The notes beneath the pieces are model-generated. The model worked only from the letters and a program-made list of their open reading frames with translations. It did not search any database and was not told the origin of the DNA. Positions 9,250-18,954 of a DNA stretch of 42,030 bases are shown here, piece by piece. Both the position numbers and the translations under genes were made by a program. How positions within the stretch are numbered: the first letter of the stretch is position 1; each line of letters begins with the position of its first letter. Source of the DNA: an uncultured Fidelibacterota bacterium. Lineage in GTDB: Bacteria > Marinisomatota > Marinisomatia > SCGC-AAA003-L08 > GCA-002707645. The stretch spans positions 1-42,030 of the forward strand of contig CAJWAW010000003.1 in NCBI GenBank assembly GCA_913020255.1, read 5' to 3'.

Positions 9250-12200
9250 ATGAACTTTAGATCCCTAATTGATAATTGTAAAATATTATTTATTTTACTT
9301 TTACTATTATTTAGCTGCATTGAAGATAAATCATTAATATTGAACCCAAATAATGGTGAATCATATCAGTATAAAACTTTCAAGTTAAATAATTTAAATT
9401 CATATTCCTTTAATGAAGACGAATTTAGTCAAGGTATTTCATCTAGATTATACTTAGGGAATTTAAATGTATCTGATGATTTTAATGATAATGTAGAATT
9501 ATACTCTTATATAAAAATTGATAAAGAATTATTAAATAATAACGCATTTTGTAATGCTGAAAATATAAACAATTTTAATAACATTGATTTAATTCTTCCT
9601 GTAACATCATTCCAAAAATTAGATGAACTAGATAATTATATTTACCCTGATATTAATAGTATTAACCCAAGTACAACAAATGATTATAATGAGGATCGCT
9701 TTAACCACTATATTAAAGCATATATTATCAGTGAAGATAATATGCATTTTTTAGATTATGATATGGAATCTCAAAATTTTGTATCTTTTATTGATCCCTT
9801 ATTATTACAAGGCAGTGATTACGCCCATGTTATTATTGATAAATTAACGAATAATTTAAGAGTACAATTAGATGATTATATTTATTCTAATTTCAGTAAT
9901 GATTTAAAAGATGATACAGAAGATTGTACTTTATTTGATTATGAAAATTGCAAATTAAATACAAATTGTTACTGGGATATTTCCTCTATTGATTTTGATC
10001 AGAATAATGATGGACAATTAGATGATGACGCTTCTTCTATACTTTCTTCATTTACTAGTGGTTATCATTGTTATAATGAATCTACTTTTTCAAATGTTGT
10101 TTGTAATGAATTGGAAGATTTAAATATCATATTAGAATATAATAATCCAAATTCTACAAATGATCAAATTATTGAATTATATTCTTCAGATAATGAAACA
10201 ATTACATTTAGCCCATACCTTGATATTGATTATGATGAAAATGGAGTAAGTACAGAAAGTATTAATAAATGTACATTTGATACTATTTTATCAAATGAAC
10301 TAAGTAGTAATGAATTTCTATATAATTTGAATGAGTCTTCTGATGGTTATGGTATGATCTTAGGATTTGATCAAACTCTCACAACTTTATATAATAATTT
10401 GAGTGATATATCATGTACATGTCCTAATGATTGTGGTGATGATGGATTATGCCCAGGTGATGATGATTATCCTCAAAATTGTGAAAATAATAATAACTTT
10501 GAAGATTGCAATGTAAATAATTGTTATTGGATAAATAATAATTGTCAGGCAGCAGATTATCATGAAAATGATGGGATTTGTAATGATAATTCTTACTTAG
10601 AGTCCAGCTGTACTTTTGATGGTGAGCCTTTCCAGATTGAATCCAATTCAATTATTCCAGCTGATTGGAATGGAGAGTTGTTTCAAATTGATATAAACTT
10701 GAATCAAGATAATGTGGATTTTCTTGATGAAATTTCTTTTTATTTTAGTGATATATATTTTATTTATAAGGACTTGGATCCAAATAATGATAATTATAGT
10801 ATAGACTCTGAAGATGATAATAAAACTGAAGGAAATGGAATTTGGGATTTCAATGATTGCGGAAGTGATAATGATTGTGAAATAATTGATTCAGATTCAA
10901 CGCAAGAAAATGATATTGTTGATAATGGAGAATCCCATGAATTGTTTGATGATTATGGTATTGATAATTGTCCAAACATATATGAGACAGGCATAAATAC
11001 TGATCTTAATGAATGTGGTGATGAAAATAATAACTTATATAATAATAATGGTTTTGAAAATAATTTAGAATGGGATGATTCAGGTAATGGAGTTGGTTTA
11101 GATGGAATTTGTCAAATTGATGAGTGTGAATTATTTGATGATTATGGATACGATAAAGTGACAGATGAATATGAGTCTGGGTGCTTTGATACAGATAATT
11201 TATTTGGAGGAAAATTAGATGGGTATACTTATAATCAACTTATAAATGAATGCTCACTTGACATTGAGGAATTGGATGTAGAAATTTGTAATGAACAGTA
11301 TATTTGCGGCCAGCTACATTGGAATCTTGAAGATTGTATAGTTTGCTCACAATCAGATCCAAATGGTGATAATTATAATGATGACCCAAGTAATGATAAT
11401 TGGATTGATTGTAATGAAAATCAATCTATTTGTGCAGATCAAGATGGCTGGGACAGTGAAACTATGGGAAACGGTATTTGGAATGAAGGTGAAAACTTTG
11501 AAGGTAATGATCAATGGGATTGGGAAGATACTAATGATAATGGAAAATTAGATTTATGTACAAATTATTTTGACCTTCAGGAAGATTGTGATAGATATGA
11601 GTATTTTAATGATATTGGTATAGATGGTATTCCTGATGCGTATGAAAATTATAGTAATAATTCATTTAATGATAATTATGATTTAAATACTAATCCGAAT
11701 GGATCTGAGGGAAATAATTTTAGAGATGAAAATGAGCCATTTTTTGATTATGGACTAGATCAAATTCAAACAATTGATGAATTTAATTTTAATGAAGGTC
11801 AAGAAAATAATAAAAAATATGATAAAGATGGTGATTTTGAAGAGTCGTTCCAAGATTATGGCTTAGATCAATGTCAAAATTTAAATGAAATAGGTGATTC
11901 TAATTGTTGCGAAGAAGGGGTTGATTGCGATAGTCTTAATGTAGGTGATTTAGAAGATCCTAATAATGATAATTATAATATAGATCCTAATAATGATGAA
12001 ACTGAAAATAATAGTATTTTAGATTGGAATGATTGTAATGATGATTTGACAATTTGTGATGGAGATGTTAATTGGGATCCATCTATTGGTAATGGAATTT
12101 GGGATGAAGGAGAAGGTGAAAGATGGTATGATTATGGTTATGATCAAAAACAAGATATTGAAGAAGATAATTATTATGCAAATATTGCTAATTATATTGT

Positions 12201-13137
12201 TTCTTCAGGTAACAACTATCAGATTAAATTAGATGAGCAAAGTGTTTTTTTTGATGAACCGACTCTTTCAAATAACAAACAGGTTGGACTTTGGGTTTCA
12301 TCAATTGAACAAATTGATAATAATTATCGTTTAACTATAAGTCTACATACTTTGATCGATTTGGTTGCATTTCAGTTTAAAATAAATCATTGGAAATATC
12401 AACATGAAATAGAGTCTATTAATAATAAATCATTATATCTTTTTGGTGATTATTATATTAATAATGGTGTTTATAATAATTATGAAATTAATTCATCTGA
12501 ATCAGGTAATAAATATATTTTAGATACAACAATCTATGATTCAACTTTAGGGATATGTCAAGATGAGAATTTAAATTATTTTTGTAGTGATTATAATCAT
12601 AATAGTGTTTATAATTTAAATGATCTAAGTCTTTGTCAAGAAGAATGTTTGGGGTTATGTGTTAAAGGCTGTTCTGATGAATTAAATGTAATGAATGGAT
12701 TTGGAATCAAATCATCCTTTGATTTTATTTCTTCAGATGATGATGAATTAAATTTAGATGATTTTATTGATAACAATTCTAATGCCAATATATCTTATGA
12801 ATATACTAATTTAATTGTTTATTTTGATAGACCCGAAGATAATTTGTTGTTTAATCAGGAAGAGTCAATTCAAATTAATATTGAATATTTTGATCAAGAG
12901 AGCAATGAGTTTTTAGTTTATAGCAATATTGGAAGTAAGACAATTACAGCTGATCAAGATTCCTTGAAAATTAATATAAGTCCTTTAATTCAAGATTATA
13001 TAAATAATAATATAGATTATAATAACATAATTATAAGTTCTAAAAATAACAGTTATAATTTTTCCAATCTTCCAATTATTTATAATGATCTTGATTCAAG
13101 TAATAATCCACGGTTAGAAATATTTTATTCAGAATGA
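9250..13137 (+). CDS. Large Asp/Asn-rich repeat lipoprotein (DUF4270-like position)
   Basis: A 1295-residue surface or periplasmic lipoprotein of unknown function. The N-terminus has a hydrophobic run and lipobox LFSC with Cys23. Residues ~63-72 (ISSRLYLGNL) and the C-terminal ~100 residues (LKINISPLIQDYI, then NPRLEIFYS) look like the two ends of a DNRLRE/DUF4270-type beta-sandwich. Between them is a long acidic insert with two C-x4-5-C-Y-W motifs, several DxNxDG calcium-type loops and six copies of a (F/W)-x-D-(Y/I)-G-x-D repeat. Bacteroidetes place a DUF4270 lipoprotein next to a GT5-only gene, which this arrangement mimics; that link is inference. The ATG overlaps nothing; the 3' end overlaps the next gene by 4 nt. 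Confidence 0.6.
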   Translation: MNFRSLIDNCKILFILLLLLFSCIEDKSLILNPNNGESYQYKTFKLNNLNSYSFNEDEFSQGISSRLYLGNLNVSDDFNDNVELYSYIKIDKELLNNNAFCNAENINNFNNIDLILPVTSFQKLDELDNYIYPDINSINPSTTNDYNEDRFNHYIKAYIISEDNMHFLDYDMESQNFVSFIDPLLLQGSDYAHVIIDKLTNNLRVQLDDYIYSNFSNDLKDDTEDCTLFDYENCKLNTNCYWDISSIDFDQNNDGQLDDDASSILSSFTSGYHCYNESTFSNVVCNELEDLNIILEYNNPNSTNDQIIELYSSDNETITFSPYLDIDYDENGVSTESINKCTFDTILSNELSSNEFLYNLNESSDGYGMILGFDQTLTTLYNNLSDISCTCPNDCGDDGLCPGDDDYPQNCENNNNFEDCNVNNCYWINNNCQAADYHENDGICNDNSYLESSCTFDGEPFQIESNSIIPADWNGELFQIDINLNQDNVDFLDEISFYFSDIYFIYKDLDPNNDNYSIDSEDDNKTEGNGIWDFNDCGSDNDCEIIDSDSTQENDIVDNGESHELFDDYGIDNCPNIYETGINTDLNECGDENNNLYNNNGFENNLEWDDSGNGVGLDGICQIDECELFDDYGYDKVTDEYESGCFDTDNLFGGKLDGYTYNQLINECSLDIEELDVEICNEQYICGQLHWNLEDCIVCSQSDPNGDNYNDDPSNDNWIDCNENQSICADQDGWDSETMGNGIWNEGENFEGNDQWDWEDTNDNGKLDLCTNYFDLQEDCDRYEYFNDIGIDGIPDAYENYSNNSFNDNYDLNTNPNGSEGNNFRDENEPFFDYGLDQIQTIDEFNFNEGQENNKKYDKDGDFEESFQDYGLDQCQNLNEIGDSNCCEEGVDCDSLNVGDLEDPNNDNYNIDPNNDETENNSILDWNDCNDDLTICDGDVNWDPSIGNGIWDEGEGERWYDYGYDQKQDIEEDNYYANIANYIVSSGNNYQIKLDEQSVFFDEPTLSNNKQVGLWVSSIEQIDNNYRLTISLHTLIDLVAFQFKINHWKYQHEIESINNKSLYLFGDYYINNGVYNNYEINSSESGNKYILDTTIYDSTLGICQDENLNYFCSDYNHNSVYNLNDLSLCQEECLGLCVKGCSDELNVMNGFGIKSSFDFISSDDDELNLDDFIDNNSNANISYEYTNLIVYFDRPEDNLLFNQEESIQINIEYFDQESNEFLVYSNIGSKTITADQDSLKINISPLIQDYINNNIDYNNIIISSKNNSYNFSNLPIIYNDLDSSNNPRLEIFYSE
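10942..12160 (+). repeat. Six degenerate D-Y-G-x-D coding repeats inside the lipoprotein gene
   Basis: Six copies of an acidic unit, (F/W)-x-D-(Y/I)-G-x-D followed by ~6 residues and usually an E, start near 10942, 11131, 11601, 11739, 11845 and 12121. Examples are FDDYGID, FDDYGYD, FNDIGID, FFDYGLD, FQDYGLD and WYDYGYD. They alternate with NGIWDxxE phrases and three DPNxDNY phrases. The pattern resembles calcium-binding thrombospondin-3 or EF-hand-like loops; calcium binding is inference. Confidence 0.7.
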
Positions 13138-14420
13138 AATTGATAATTCATATTATTTTTATTACTTATCTATTTTCTCAAACATCATCATTAAGTATGT
13201 ACGGAATGGGAGAATATGTTCATTCTTTTGATGCATCATCAATTGCACTTGGAGATAGTAAATATTTTAATGGATATGATAATAGAATAAATTACTCTTC
13301 ACCATCTTCATATTGGAAATCTTCTTTATCGAATCTGATGATGTCAATTTCAACTAACGTCAATGAATTTGCAAGCAAAGATTTATTAGAAAATAATTTT
13401 AGAATGTTTTCATTTACATTTCCAATCAATGAAAATAGAATATGTGCCTTTGGAATGAATCCTGTTGTTAGGAGTGAGTTTTCAATATCTGAAATGAATT
13501 ATACAACCGTAGGAGCTAATGAATCTCCTACTGGTCAAGCATTAGCTTTTAATACAGATTACAGTTTTAATGGAGGTATTTCAGAATTTTTTATTTTAAT
13601 TTCATCGAAAATTTCAAACAATATATCATTTGGTATTAGATGGAGTAAATTATTCGGCACTAGTGAAAATAAATATTATTTAAATTTATATGACATGCTT
13701 ACTCAGCCTGATTTAGATGGAGACCCTAATCCATCATATACATTTAGCTCGACTGATTCATTTATTGATAAAAATAAATATTCTTCAGATAAATATTTAT
13801 TAGAATTTAGGTTTGAGTATGATAAAATTAGTACGGTTTTATCATATGGAAGATCTACATTGCTTGATATTGATCATACCCCGTATTATTGTGGAGGTTT
13901 ATCAGATAGTGATTGCGAGAATTATTATAATATATATAATAACCTAATATCTACAGAAAATTATAATTCAATTAATAAGCTTAAAGAATTGGGATTTGGT
14001 CTTAAGTATATTATAAATAATCAATTAGGTATGGTATTTGAATATAATAGTTTAGATACATTCAATTCATATGAATTTGTTAACATTTTTAAATCAGAGA
14101 ATCCAAATGTAGAATCGCATCATTTAGGAGTATATTATATTTTTAATAATGATATTAATGCAATCATAAATCAATCTATTCTTAAATTTGGATTATTTAA
14201 TAGATTAAATAAATTTAATAGTATGGATATTTATGATAGAGGATTAACATTTGGATATGGATTTAATTATTTTGATAATAAAAATTTTGTTGATATTTCA
14301 TTCAAAGTTGGTTCTAAAACAACTCAATATAGTGAATTTGAAAATGAAAGGTATTACTCCGTGATATTAACAATATCTGGAGGAGAAAAGTGGTTTATTA
14401 ATGAAAGGAAAAATAAATGA
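13134..14420 (+). CDS. Predicted outer-membrane beta-barrel protein
   Basis: The 428 residues start with a signal peptide (~1-18, MKLIIHIIFITYLFSQ). A glycine-serine-rich N-terminal segment follows (MYGMGEYVHSFDASSIALGDS), which resembles the start of FadL/PorV-like barrels of this phylum. The rest alternates hydrophobic and polar residues in strand-like stretches such as SFGIRWSKLFG and LGFGLKYIINNQLGMVFEYNS. The last strand ends short of a charged tail, so the C-terminal barrel signature is imperfect. The ATGA overlap with the lipoprotein gene and the 4-nt overlap with the TPR gene suggest the three proteins are made together. No specific function is recognised. Confidence 0.6.
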   Translation: MKLIIHIIFITYLFSQTSSLSMYGMGEYVHSFDASSIALGDSKYFNGYDNRINYSSPSSYWKSSLSNLMMSISTNVNEFASKDLLENNFRMFSFTFPINENRICAFGMNPVVRSEFSISEMNYTTVGANESPTGQALAFNTDYSFNGGISEFFILISSKISNNISFGIRWSKLFGTSENKYYLNLYDMLTQPDLDGDPNPSYTFSSTDSFIDKNKYSSDKYLLEFRFEYDKISTVLSYGRSTLLDIDHTPYYCGGLSDSDCENYYNIYNNLISTENYNSINKLKELGFGLKYIINNQLGMVFEYNSLDTFNSYEFVNIFKSENPNVESHHLGVYYIFNNDINAIINQSILKFGLFNRLNKFNSMDIYDRGLTFGYGFNYFDNKNFVDISFKVGSKTTQYSEFENERYYSVILTISGGEKWFINERKNK

Positions 14421-15667
14421 TAAGTAGAGTTTCGCTTCTTATTTTAATGGCATTTTTTAGTATTTCTCTAATGCAAGACTATGATTATGATGATATTTAT
14501 GAACCTCAATGTGATTTAGATTTTGATGGGGAAGATGATTGTGATAAATTTTTAAGTTTTGCATCTACTAATTGGCATGATAAAGATTATTTGGGATGTA
14601 TTGAACAATATAAAACAGCAATATATTGTGGCTGTATAATGAAAGAAGATTATAACATATATAAATTTTTAGGACGATCATTTATGGAAATTGGAAAATT
14701 AGATAGTGCTTATTGGTCTTTTGATCAGGGTTTAAGGTATAGTCCAGATGATGAAAGTCTTTTAGAATATGCAGCATGGAATGCTGGAAAAATGAATAAT
14801 ATTGAAAATCAAATGTATTATATAGATAGAATGTTAGAAATTAATCCAGATAATGTCAGAGCTATTGAAAGGATGAATGATACATATAAAAAAAATGAAT
14901 TATATGATGAACAATTGGCTATTCTTGAACTTTGGCTTAAAATTGACCCGGAAAATAAAAAGGCTATTTCTGATAAAAAAAATGCATACAATAAACTTGG
15001 AAAAGATGAAAATGATGTAAATAGAGAAAGATGGAATACTGATAAAACTAATTTACAATATGGCTTAGATTATGCAGAGGGTCTTATAGAAAAGGATTTA
15101 AATGAATTAGCAATTGAGGTATGTAATGAATTATTAGTTTATGATTCTGAAAATTTAAGATTATTGAAAGTTATATCAACTGCATACATTAACTTATATG
15201 AAGAAAATAAAGCTTTGCAATATTTAGAAAAATTAGGTGCTATTGATAATAATTTAAATACATTTTTGGATATTGCTGATGTATGTATAAGTATAGGTCA
15301 ATTTAAAAAGGGATACAACTGGGTGAATAAAGCAATTTCGCAATCCAAATCATTAGGTAAGAGCTATTTTAAAAGAGCTGATTTATTAGTTGCTTTAGTT
15401 GAGACAAATATGAGTGATGATATTGATTTTTGTGATCGTCTAGTATATGATTTAGCATGGCAAGATTATAACTTGTCTTATGAAAGTGGATATTTAAATG
15501 CAAAAGTCTATAGAGATCAATTAGATGACTTTATTACTACTAAAGGAGATTGGTTCTTGAATGCAGACAAGAATAATGAAATTACACCATCTAGTCAGGA
15601 ATGTAGTAAGTTAAAGGGTTCAGATTGCTACTCATGGATTGATAGAAAAGTTAGCTCTAAGAGGTGA
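14417..15667 (+). CDS. Exported TPR-repeat protein
   Basis: The 416 residues begin with a signal peptide (~1-19, ending near SISLMQ), then an acidic stretch (DYDYDDIYEPQCDLDFDGEDDCD) and a helical array of at least four tetratricopeptide-type repeats. Recognisable ones include the block around IYKFLGRSFMEIGKLDSAYWSFDQGL, the block ending MLEINPDNVRAIERM, and the one with ILELWLKIDPENKKAI. Several cysteines (C31, the CGC near 57-59, and one near the C-terminus) suggest a periplasmic location with disulfides. It is probably a scaffold partner of the preceding barrel or lipoprotein, which is inference from the ATGA overlap. Confidence 0.65.
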   Translation: MISRVSLLILMAFFSISLMQDYDYDDIYEPQCDLDFDGEDDCDKFLSFASTNWHDKDYLGCIEQYKTAIYCGCIMKEDYNIYKFLGRSFMEIGKLDSAYWSFDQGLRYSPDDESLLEYAAWNAGKMNNIENQMYYIDRMLEINPDNVRAIERMNDTYKKNELYDEQLAILELWLKIDPENKKAISDKKNAYNKLGKDENDVNRERWNTDKTNLQYGLDYAEGLIEKDLNELAIEVCNELLVYDSENLRLLKVISTAYINLYEENKALQYLEKLGAIDNNLNTFLDIADVCISIGQFKKGYNWVNKAISQSKSLGKSYFKRADLLVALVETNMSDDIDFCDRLVYDLAWQDYNLSYESGYLNAKVYRDQLDDFITTKGDWFLNADKNNEITPSSQECSKLKGSDCYSWIDRKVSSKR

Positions 15668-15670
15668 AAT

Positions 15671-16102
15671 ATGATTAAAATTGCAATTGGCTGTGATCAT
15701 GCCGCATTTGAAGAAAAAGAAAAATTAAAATATTTTTTAAGACAGAGTGGTTATGAAGTATTAGATGTTGGTACAAATTCAAAGGAATCTGTTGATTACC
15801 CTAAATACGGTCATAGCGTTGCAAAAATGGTTTCAGAAAACATTGCTGATCAAGGTATTGTTATTTGTGGTAGTGGTATAGGTATCTCAATAGCAGCTAA
15901 TAAGATTAAAGGTATAAGAGCTGCTCTGTGTACTTCAGTTGAACATGCTGAAATGAGCAAAAAACATAATAATGCAAATATTTTAGCCCTAGGAGCACGA
16001 ATGACAGAGTATGATCTTTTAGAAAAAATAACTAATGTTTGGTTAAATTCAAAGTTTGAAGGTGGAAGACATTTAAATCGAATAAATATGATTGAAATAT
16101 AA
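15671..16102 (+). CDS. rpiB: Ribose-5-phosphate isomerase B
   Basis: Interconverts ribose-5-phosphate and ribulose-5-phosphate. The 143 residues carry GCDHAA (7-12, with D9/H10), the catalytic Cys66 in [15 protein letters not shown]99 in KKHNNAN and R110 in GARMTE, all at the positions expected for RpiB. A GAGGTGA ribosome site lies 4-10 nt before the ATG. The stop and the next ATG share one base (TAATG). RpiB followed by glyA is a common bacterial arrangement. Confidence 0.95.
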   Translation: MIKIAIGCDHAAFEEKEKLKYFLRQSGYEVLDVGTNSKESVDYPKYGHSVAKMVSENIADQGIVICGSGIGISIAANKIKGIRAALCTSVEHAEMSKKHNNANILALGARMTEYDLLEKITNVWLNSKFEGGRHLNRINMIEI

Positions 16103-17394
16103 TGGAAAAATTAAAAAAATATGATTCTGAATTGTATGAAGCAATAGAGAAAGAGTTAAATAGAGAGAGAAATACTTTAGAATTAATTGCATCGGAAAAT
16201 TTTACAAGTGAGTATGTGTTGGATGTAGTTGGAAGTATTTTAACAAATAAATATGCTGAAGGTTATCCTGGTAGACGATATTATGGTGGTTGTGAAGCTG
16301 TTGATGAAGTTGAAAATATAGCAAGAGATAGGTTGAAAAAATTATTCAATGCTGAATATGCAAATGTTCAGCCTCATTCAGGCTCTCAAGCTAATATGGC
16401 TGTTTTTCTTACTATGCTTAAACCAGGAGATACTGTTATGGGATTAGATTTGGCTCATGGTGGCCATTTGACTCATGGTAGCCCTGTTAATTTTTCAGGA
16501 AAATTATATAATTTTGTTTCCTACGGTTTGGACAAAGAATCAGGAAGAGTTGATTTTGATAATGTTTATAAAATTAGTAAGAAGTATAAACCAAAATTAA
16601 TTATTTGTGGTGGAAGTGCTTACCCTAGATATATTGAATTTGAAAAATTTAAAGAAATTGCTTTAGATATTAACTCTTATCTTATGGCAGATGTTGCTCA
16701 TCCATCGGGATTGATTGCATCTGGAGTTCATCCATCTCCTTGGCCATTTTGTGATATTTTAACCTCTACTACTCATAAAACTTTAAGAGGACCTAGGGGG
16801 GGGATAATTATGATGGGTAAAGATTTTAAAAACACTTGGGGAGTTGTTGCTCCAAAATCAGGAAGAATCAAGAATATGTCAGAATTATTGGATAGCTCAG
16901 TTATGCCTGGAATACAAGGGGGCCCCTTAATGCATTCTATAGCTGGTAAAGCTATTGCATTTAAGGAGGCGTTAAAACCATCCTTTAAACAATACTGCCT
17001 TCAAATTGTATCTAATGCAAAAACATTAGCATACGAATTGATAAATAAAAATTATACTTTAGTTTCAAATGGAACTGATACTCATTTAGTGTTAATTGAT
17101 CTTTCAAGTAGAGATATAACTGGTAAAGTTGCTGAGGAAAGATTGGAAGAAGCAGGAATTACTACAAATAAAAACATGGTTCCATTTGATAAACAATCAC
17201 CTATGGTTACAAGTGGTATAAGAATTGGAACTCCAGCATTAACTACTCGAGGCATGAAAGAATCAGAGATGAAGGAAATAGCTAGGTTAATTGATTTAGT
17301 ATTATCAAATATTGATAATGATGATGTAATTAAACAAGTTAAATCTTCGGTTGAAGATTTATGCAATAATTTTAAATTGTATCCTCATTTGTAA
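16102..17394 (+). CDS. glyA: Serine hydroxymethyltransferase
   Basis: PLP enzyme that converts serine and THF to glycine and methylene-THF. The 430-residue protein has the N-terminal LIASENFTS, the substrate-binding [13 protein letters not shown], the [10 protein letters not shown] stretch, and the PLP lysine K226 in [14 protein letters not shown]. The C-terminal [13 protein letters not shown] is also canonical. Length and motifs are complete. A 49-bp gap follows before mlaE. Confidence 0.97.
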   Translation: MEKLKKYDSELYEAIEKELNRERNTLELIASENFTSEYVLDVVGSILTNKYAEGYPGRRYYGGCEAVDEVENIARDRLKKLFNAEYANVQPHSGSQANMAVFLTMLKPGDTVMGLDLAHGGHLTHGSPVNFSGKLYNFVSYGLDKESGRVDFDNVYKISKKYKPKLIICGGSAYPRYIEFEKFKEIALDINSYLMADVAHPSGLIASGVHPSPWPFCDILTSTTHKTLRGPRGGIIMMGKDFKNTWGVVAPKSGRIKNMSELLDSSVMPGIQGGPLMHSIAGKAIAFKEALKPSFKQYCLQIVSNAKTLAYELINKNYTLVSNGTDTHLVLIDLSSRDITGKVAEERLEEAGITTNKNMVPFDKQSPMVTSGIRIGTPALTTRGMKESEMKEIARLIDLVLSNIDNDDVIKQVKSSVEDLCNNFKLYPHL

Positions 17395-17443
17395 TAATAT
17401 ATCATATATTGTTTTTATACTTATTTATTAATATTATTTCATC

Positions 17444-18217
17444 ATGTATAAAATCTTAAAATATCCTATAAATAGAATTATATCTTTATTTGAAAATTTT
17501 GGAAGATATGTCCTTTTAATTTCAAATATATTTAGATCATATAATTCATGGGGACTATATATTAATAATGCTATAGATCAAATGATATTAATTGGAACTA
17601 AGTCTATACCAATTGTTATTCTTACTAGTTTTTTTACTGGAATGGTATCATCAGTTCAGGCAGGATATCAAATGGAATCTTCATTGACTCCAAAATGGAT
17701 AATTGGAAGCTTAGTTGGTGAAACAATGTTATTGGAATTAGCACCTGTTATAACATCTTTAGTTTTGGCTGGAAAAATAGGTGCTACAATAGCAGCTGAA
17801 TTAGGTACGATGAGAGTAACAGAGCAAATTGATGCATTAGAGTCATTGTCATTAGACCCTATTGCCTATTTGGTTCTGCCAAGGATGTTGGCAGCGCTAG
17901 TTATGTTTCCTGTATTAACAATTATTGCAAATATTTTTGGAATTTCTGGTGGGATTATTGCAGCTATGACATCTCTAGATCTTGATCCTTATTTGTTTTT
18001 GAAGGGATTGAAGACGTGGTTTAAGCCTTGGGATGCGTGGTATGGTATAATAAAAGGACTTTCTTTTGGATTAGCTATAACTTCTATATCATGCTATTTT
18101 GGATACTATACTAAAGGAGGAGCTGCTGGAGTAGGTAAATCTACCACCTCTAGCGTAGTTTCTTCATGTATAGCTATAATGATATTGGATTATGTCTTAG
18201 CTTCTTTATTATTATGA
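17444..18217 (+). CDS. mlaE: MlaE-family ABC transporter permease
   Basis: Inner-membrane permease of an Mla/MCE phospholipid transport system. The 257-residue, ~6-helix protein has the family stretch ELAPVITSLVLAGKIGATIAAELGTMRVTEQIDALESL, with the conserved G-x3-A-A-E-L-G-x-M core. It ends in ATGA overlapping the ATPase gene, and the MCE subunit gene follows, giving the standard permease-ATPase-MCE order. No MlaB or MlaC genes are seen here. The start ATG follows a 49-bp AT-rich gap that may hold a promoter, though I cannot pick one out. Confidence 0.93.
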   Translation: MYKILKYPINRIISLFENFGRYVLLISNIFRSYNSWGLYINNAIDQMILIGTKSIPIVILTSFFTGMVSSVQAGYQMESSLTPKWIIGSLVGETMLLELAPVITSLVLAGKIGATIAAELGTMRVTEQIDALESLSLDPIAYLVLPRMLAALVMFPVLTIIANIFGISGGIIAAMTSLDLDPYLFLKGLKTWFKPWDAWYGIIKGLSFGLAITSISCYFGYYTKGGAAGVGKSTTSSVVSSCIAIMILDYVLASLLL

Positions 18218-18945
18218 TTTCTGTTAAAAATATATCAAAAAGTTTTTTATCTAAAAAAATATTAGATGATATTTCATTTCAAATTAAAATGGGTCAATCG
18301 GTAGCAATTATTGGCCAAAGTGGTGTTGGTAAAAGTGTTTTATTAAAGCATTTTAATGGTTTAATGATACCGGATTTTGGTGAAGTTAAAATTAATAATC
18401 AGATTATTAATAAATTATCATTTCATGAATTGCAGCAAATAAGAAAAAATATGTCAATGGTTTTTCAATTTGGAGCATTATTTGATTCCTTGACTATTCA
18501 TCAAAATATATTATTAGCCTTAGATCATTTGACAAATTTATCAAATGAGGATAAAAAAAATAGAATCAGTGAATCTTTAAGTGAAGTCAATTTATCTAAT
18601 GTTGAAGATTTATTTCCAAACGATTTATCTGGAGGTATGAAAAAGAGAGTAGGTATTGCAAGAGCAATTGCTATTAAGCCTAAATATATTCTATATGATG
18701 AGCCAACAACTGGATTAGATCCTATTAATACTGATAAAATGCTTAATTTGATGAAAAAAGTAAGAAGAAATAAAAGTATAACATCGATTGTTGTTACACA
18801 TGAAATGAAAATTATTAATGAGTTTTCGAATCAGGTGATTATGTTATATGATGGAAAAATTATATTTGATGGTTCTCCAGAAGAATTAAATTCTTCTAAA
18901 GATAAATATATAAAATATTTTATATTAGGTAAGAATTTAGATTAG
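18214..18945 (+). CDS. mlaF: MlaF-type ABC transporter ATPase
   Basis: Cytoplasmic ATPase that powers the MlaE permease. The ATG at 18214, overlapping the mlaE stop (ATGA), gives a 243-residue protein starting MISVKNISKSF. A longer upstream frame is only read-through into mlaE. Motifs are Walker A GQSGVGKS, signature LSGGMKKRVGIARA, Walker B ILYDEPTTGLDP and the switch histidine in VVTHEM. The MKKR variant of the signature (instead of the usual Q-x-x-R) is typical of Mla-type ATPases. Confidence 0.94.
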   Translation: MISVKNISKSFLSKKILDDISFQIKMGQSVAIIGQSGVGKSVLLKHFNGLMIPDFGEVKINNQIINKLSFHELQQIRKNMSMVFQFGALFDSLTIHQNILLALDHLTNLSNEDKKNRISESLSEVNLSNVEDLFPNDLSGGMKKRVGIARAIAIKPKYILYDEPTTGLDPINTDKMLNLMKKVRRNKSITSIVVTHEMKIINEFSNQVIMLYDGKIIFDGSPEELNSSKDKYIKYFILGKNLD

Positions 18946-18954
18946 AAAGCTAAA

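Noticed and set aside
10424..10651. 75-codon His/Asn/Tyr-rich reading frame on the minus strand
   Set aside because: It lies fully inside the Asp/Asn-rich lipoprotein gene. Antisense of GAT/AAT-rich codons gives His/Ile/Tyr-rich frames by chance.
17396..17417. AT-only 6-bp hairpin (AATATA / TATATT) plus T-run after glyA
   Set aside because: The stem has no G or C, so it is too weak to call a terminator in this AT-rich DNA.
18166..18213. Upstream extension of mlaF by 16 codons
   Set aside because: It overlaps mlaE by ~50 bp; the internal ATG at 18214 with ATGA overlap fits the family start (ISVKNISKSF).
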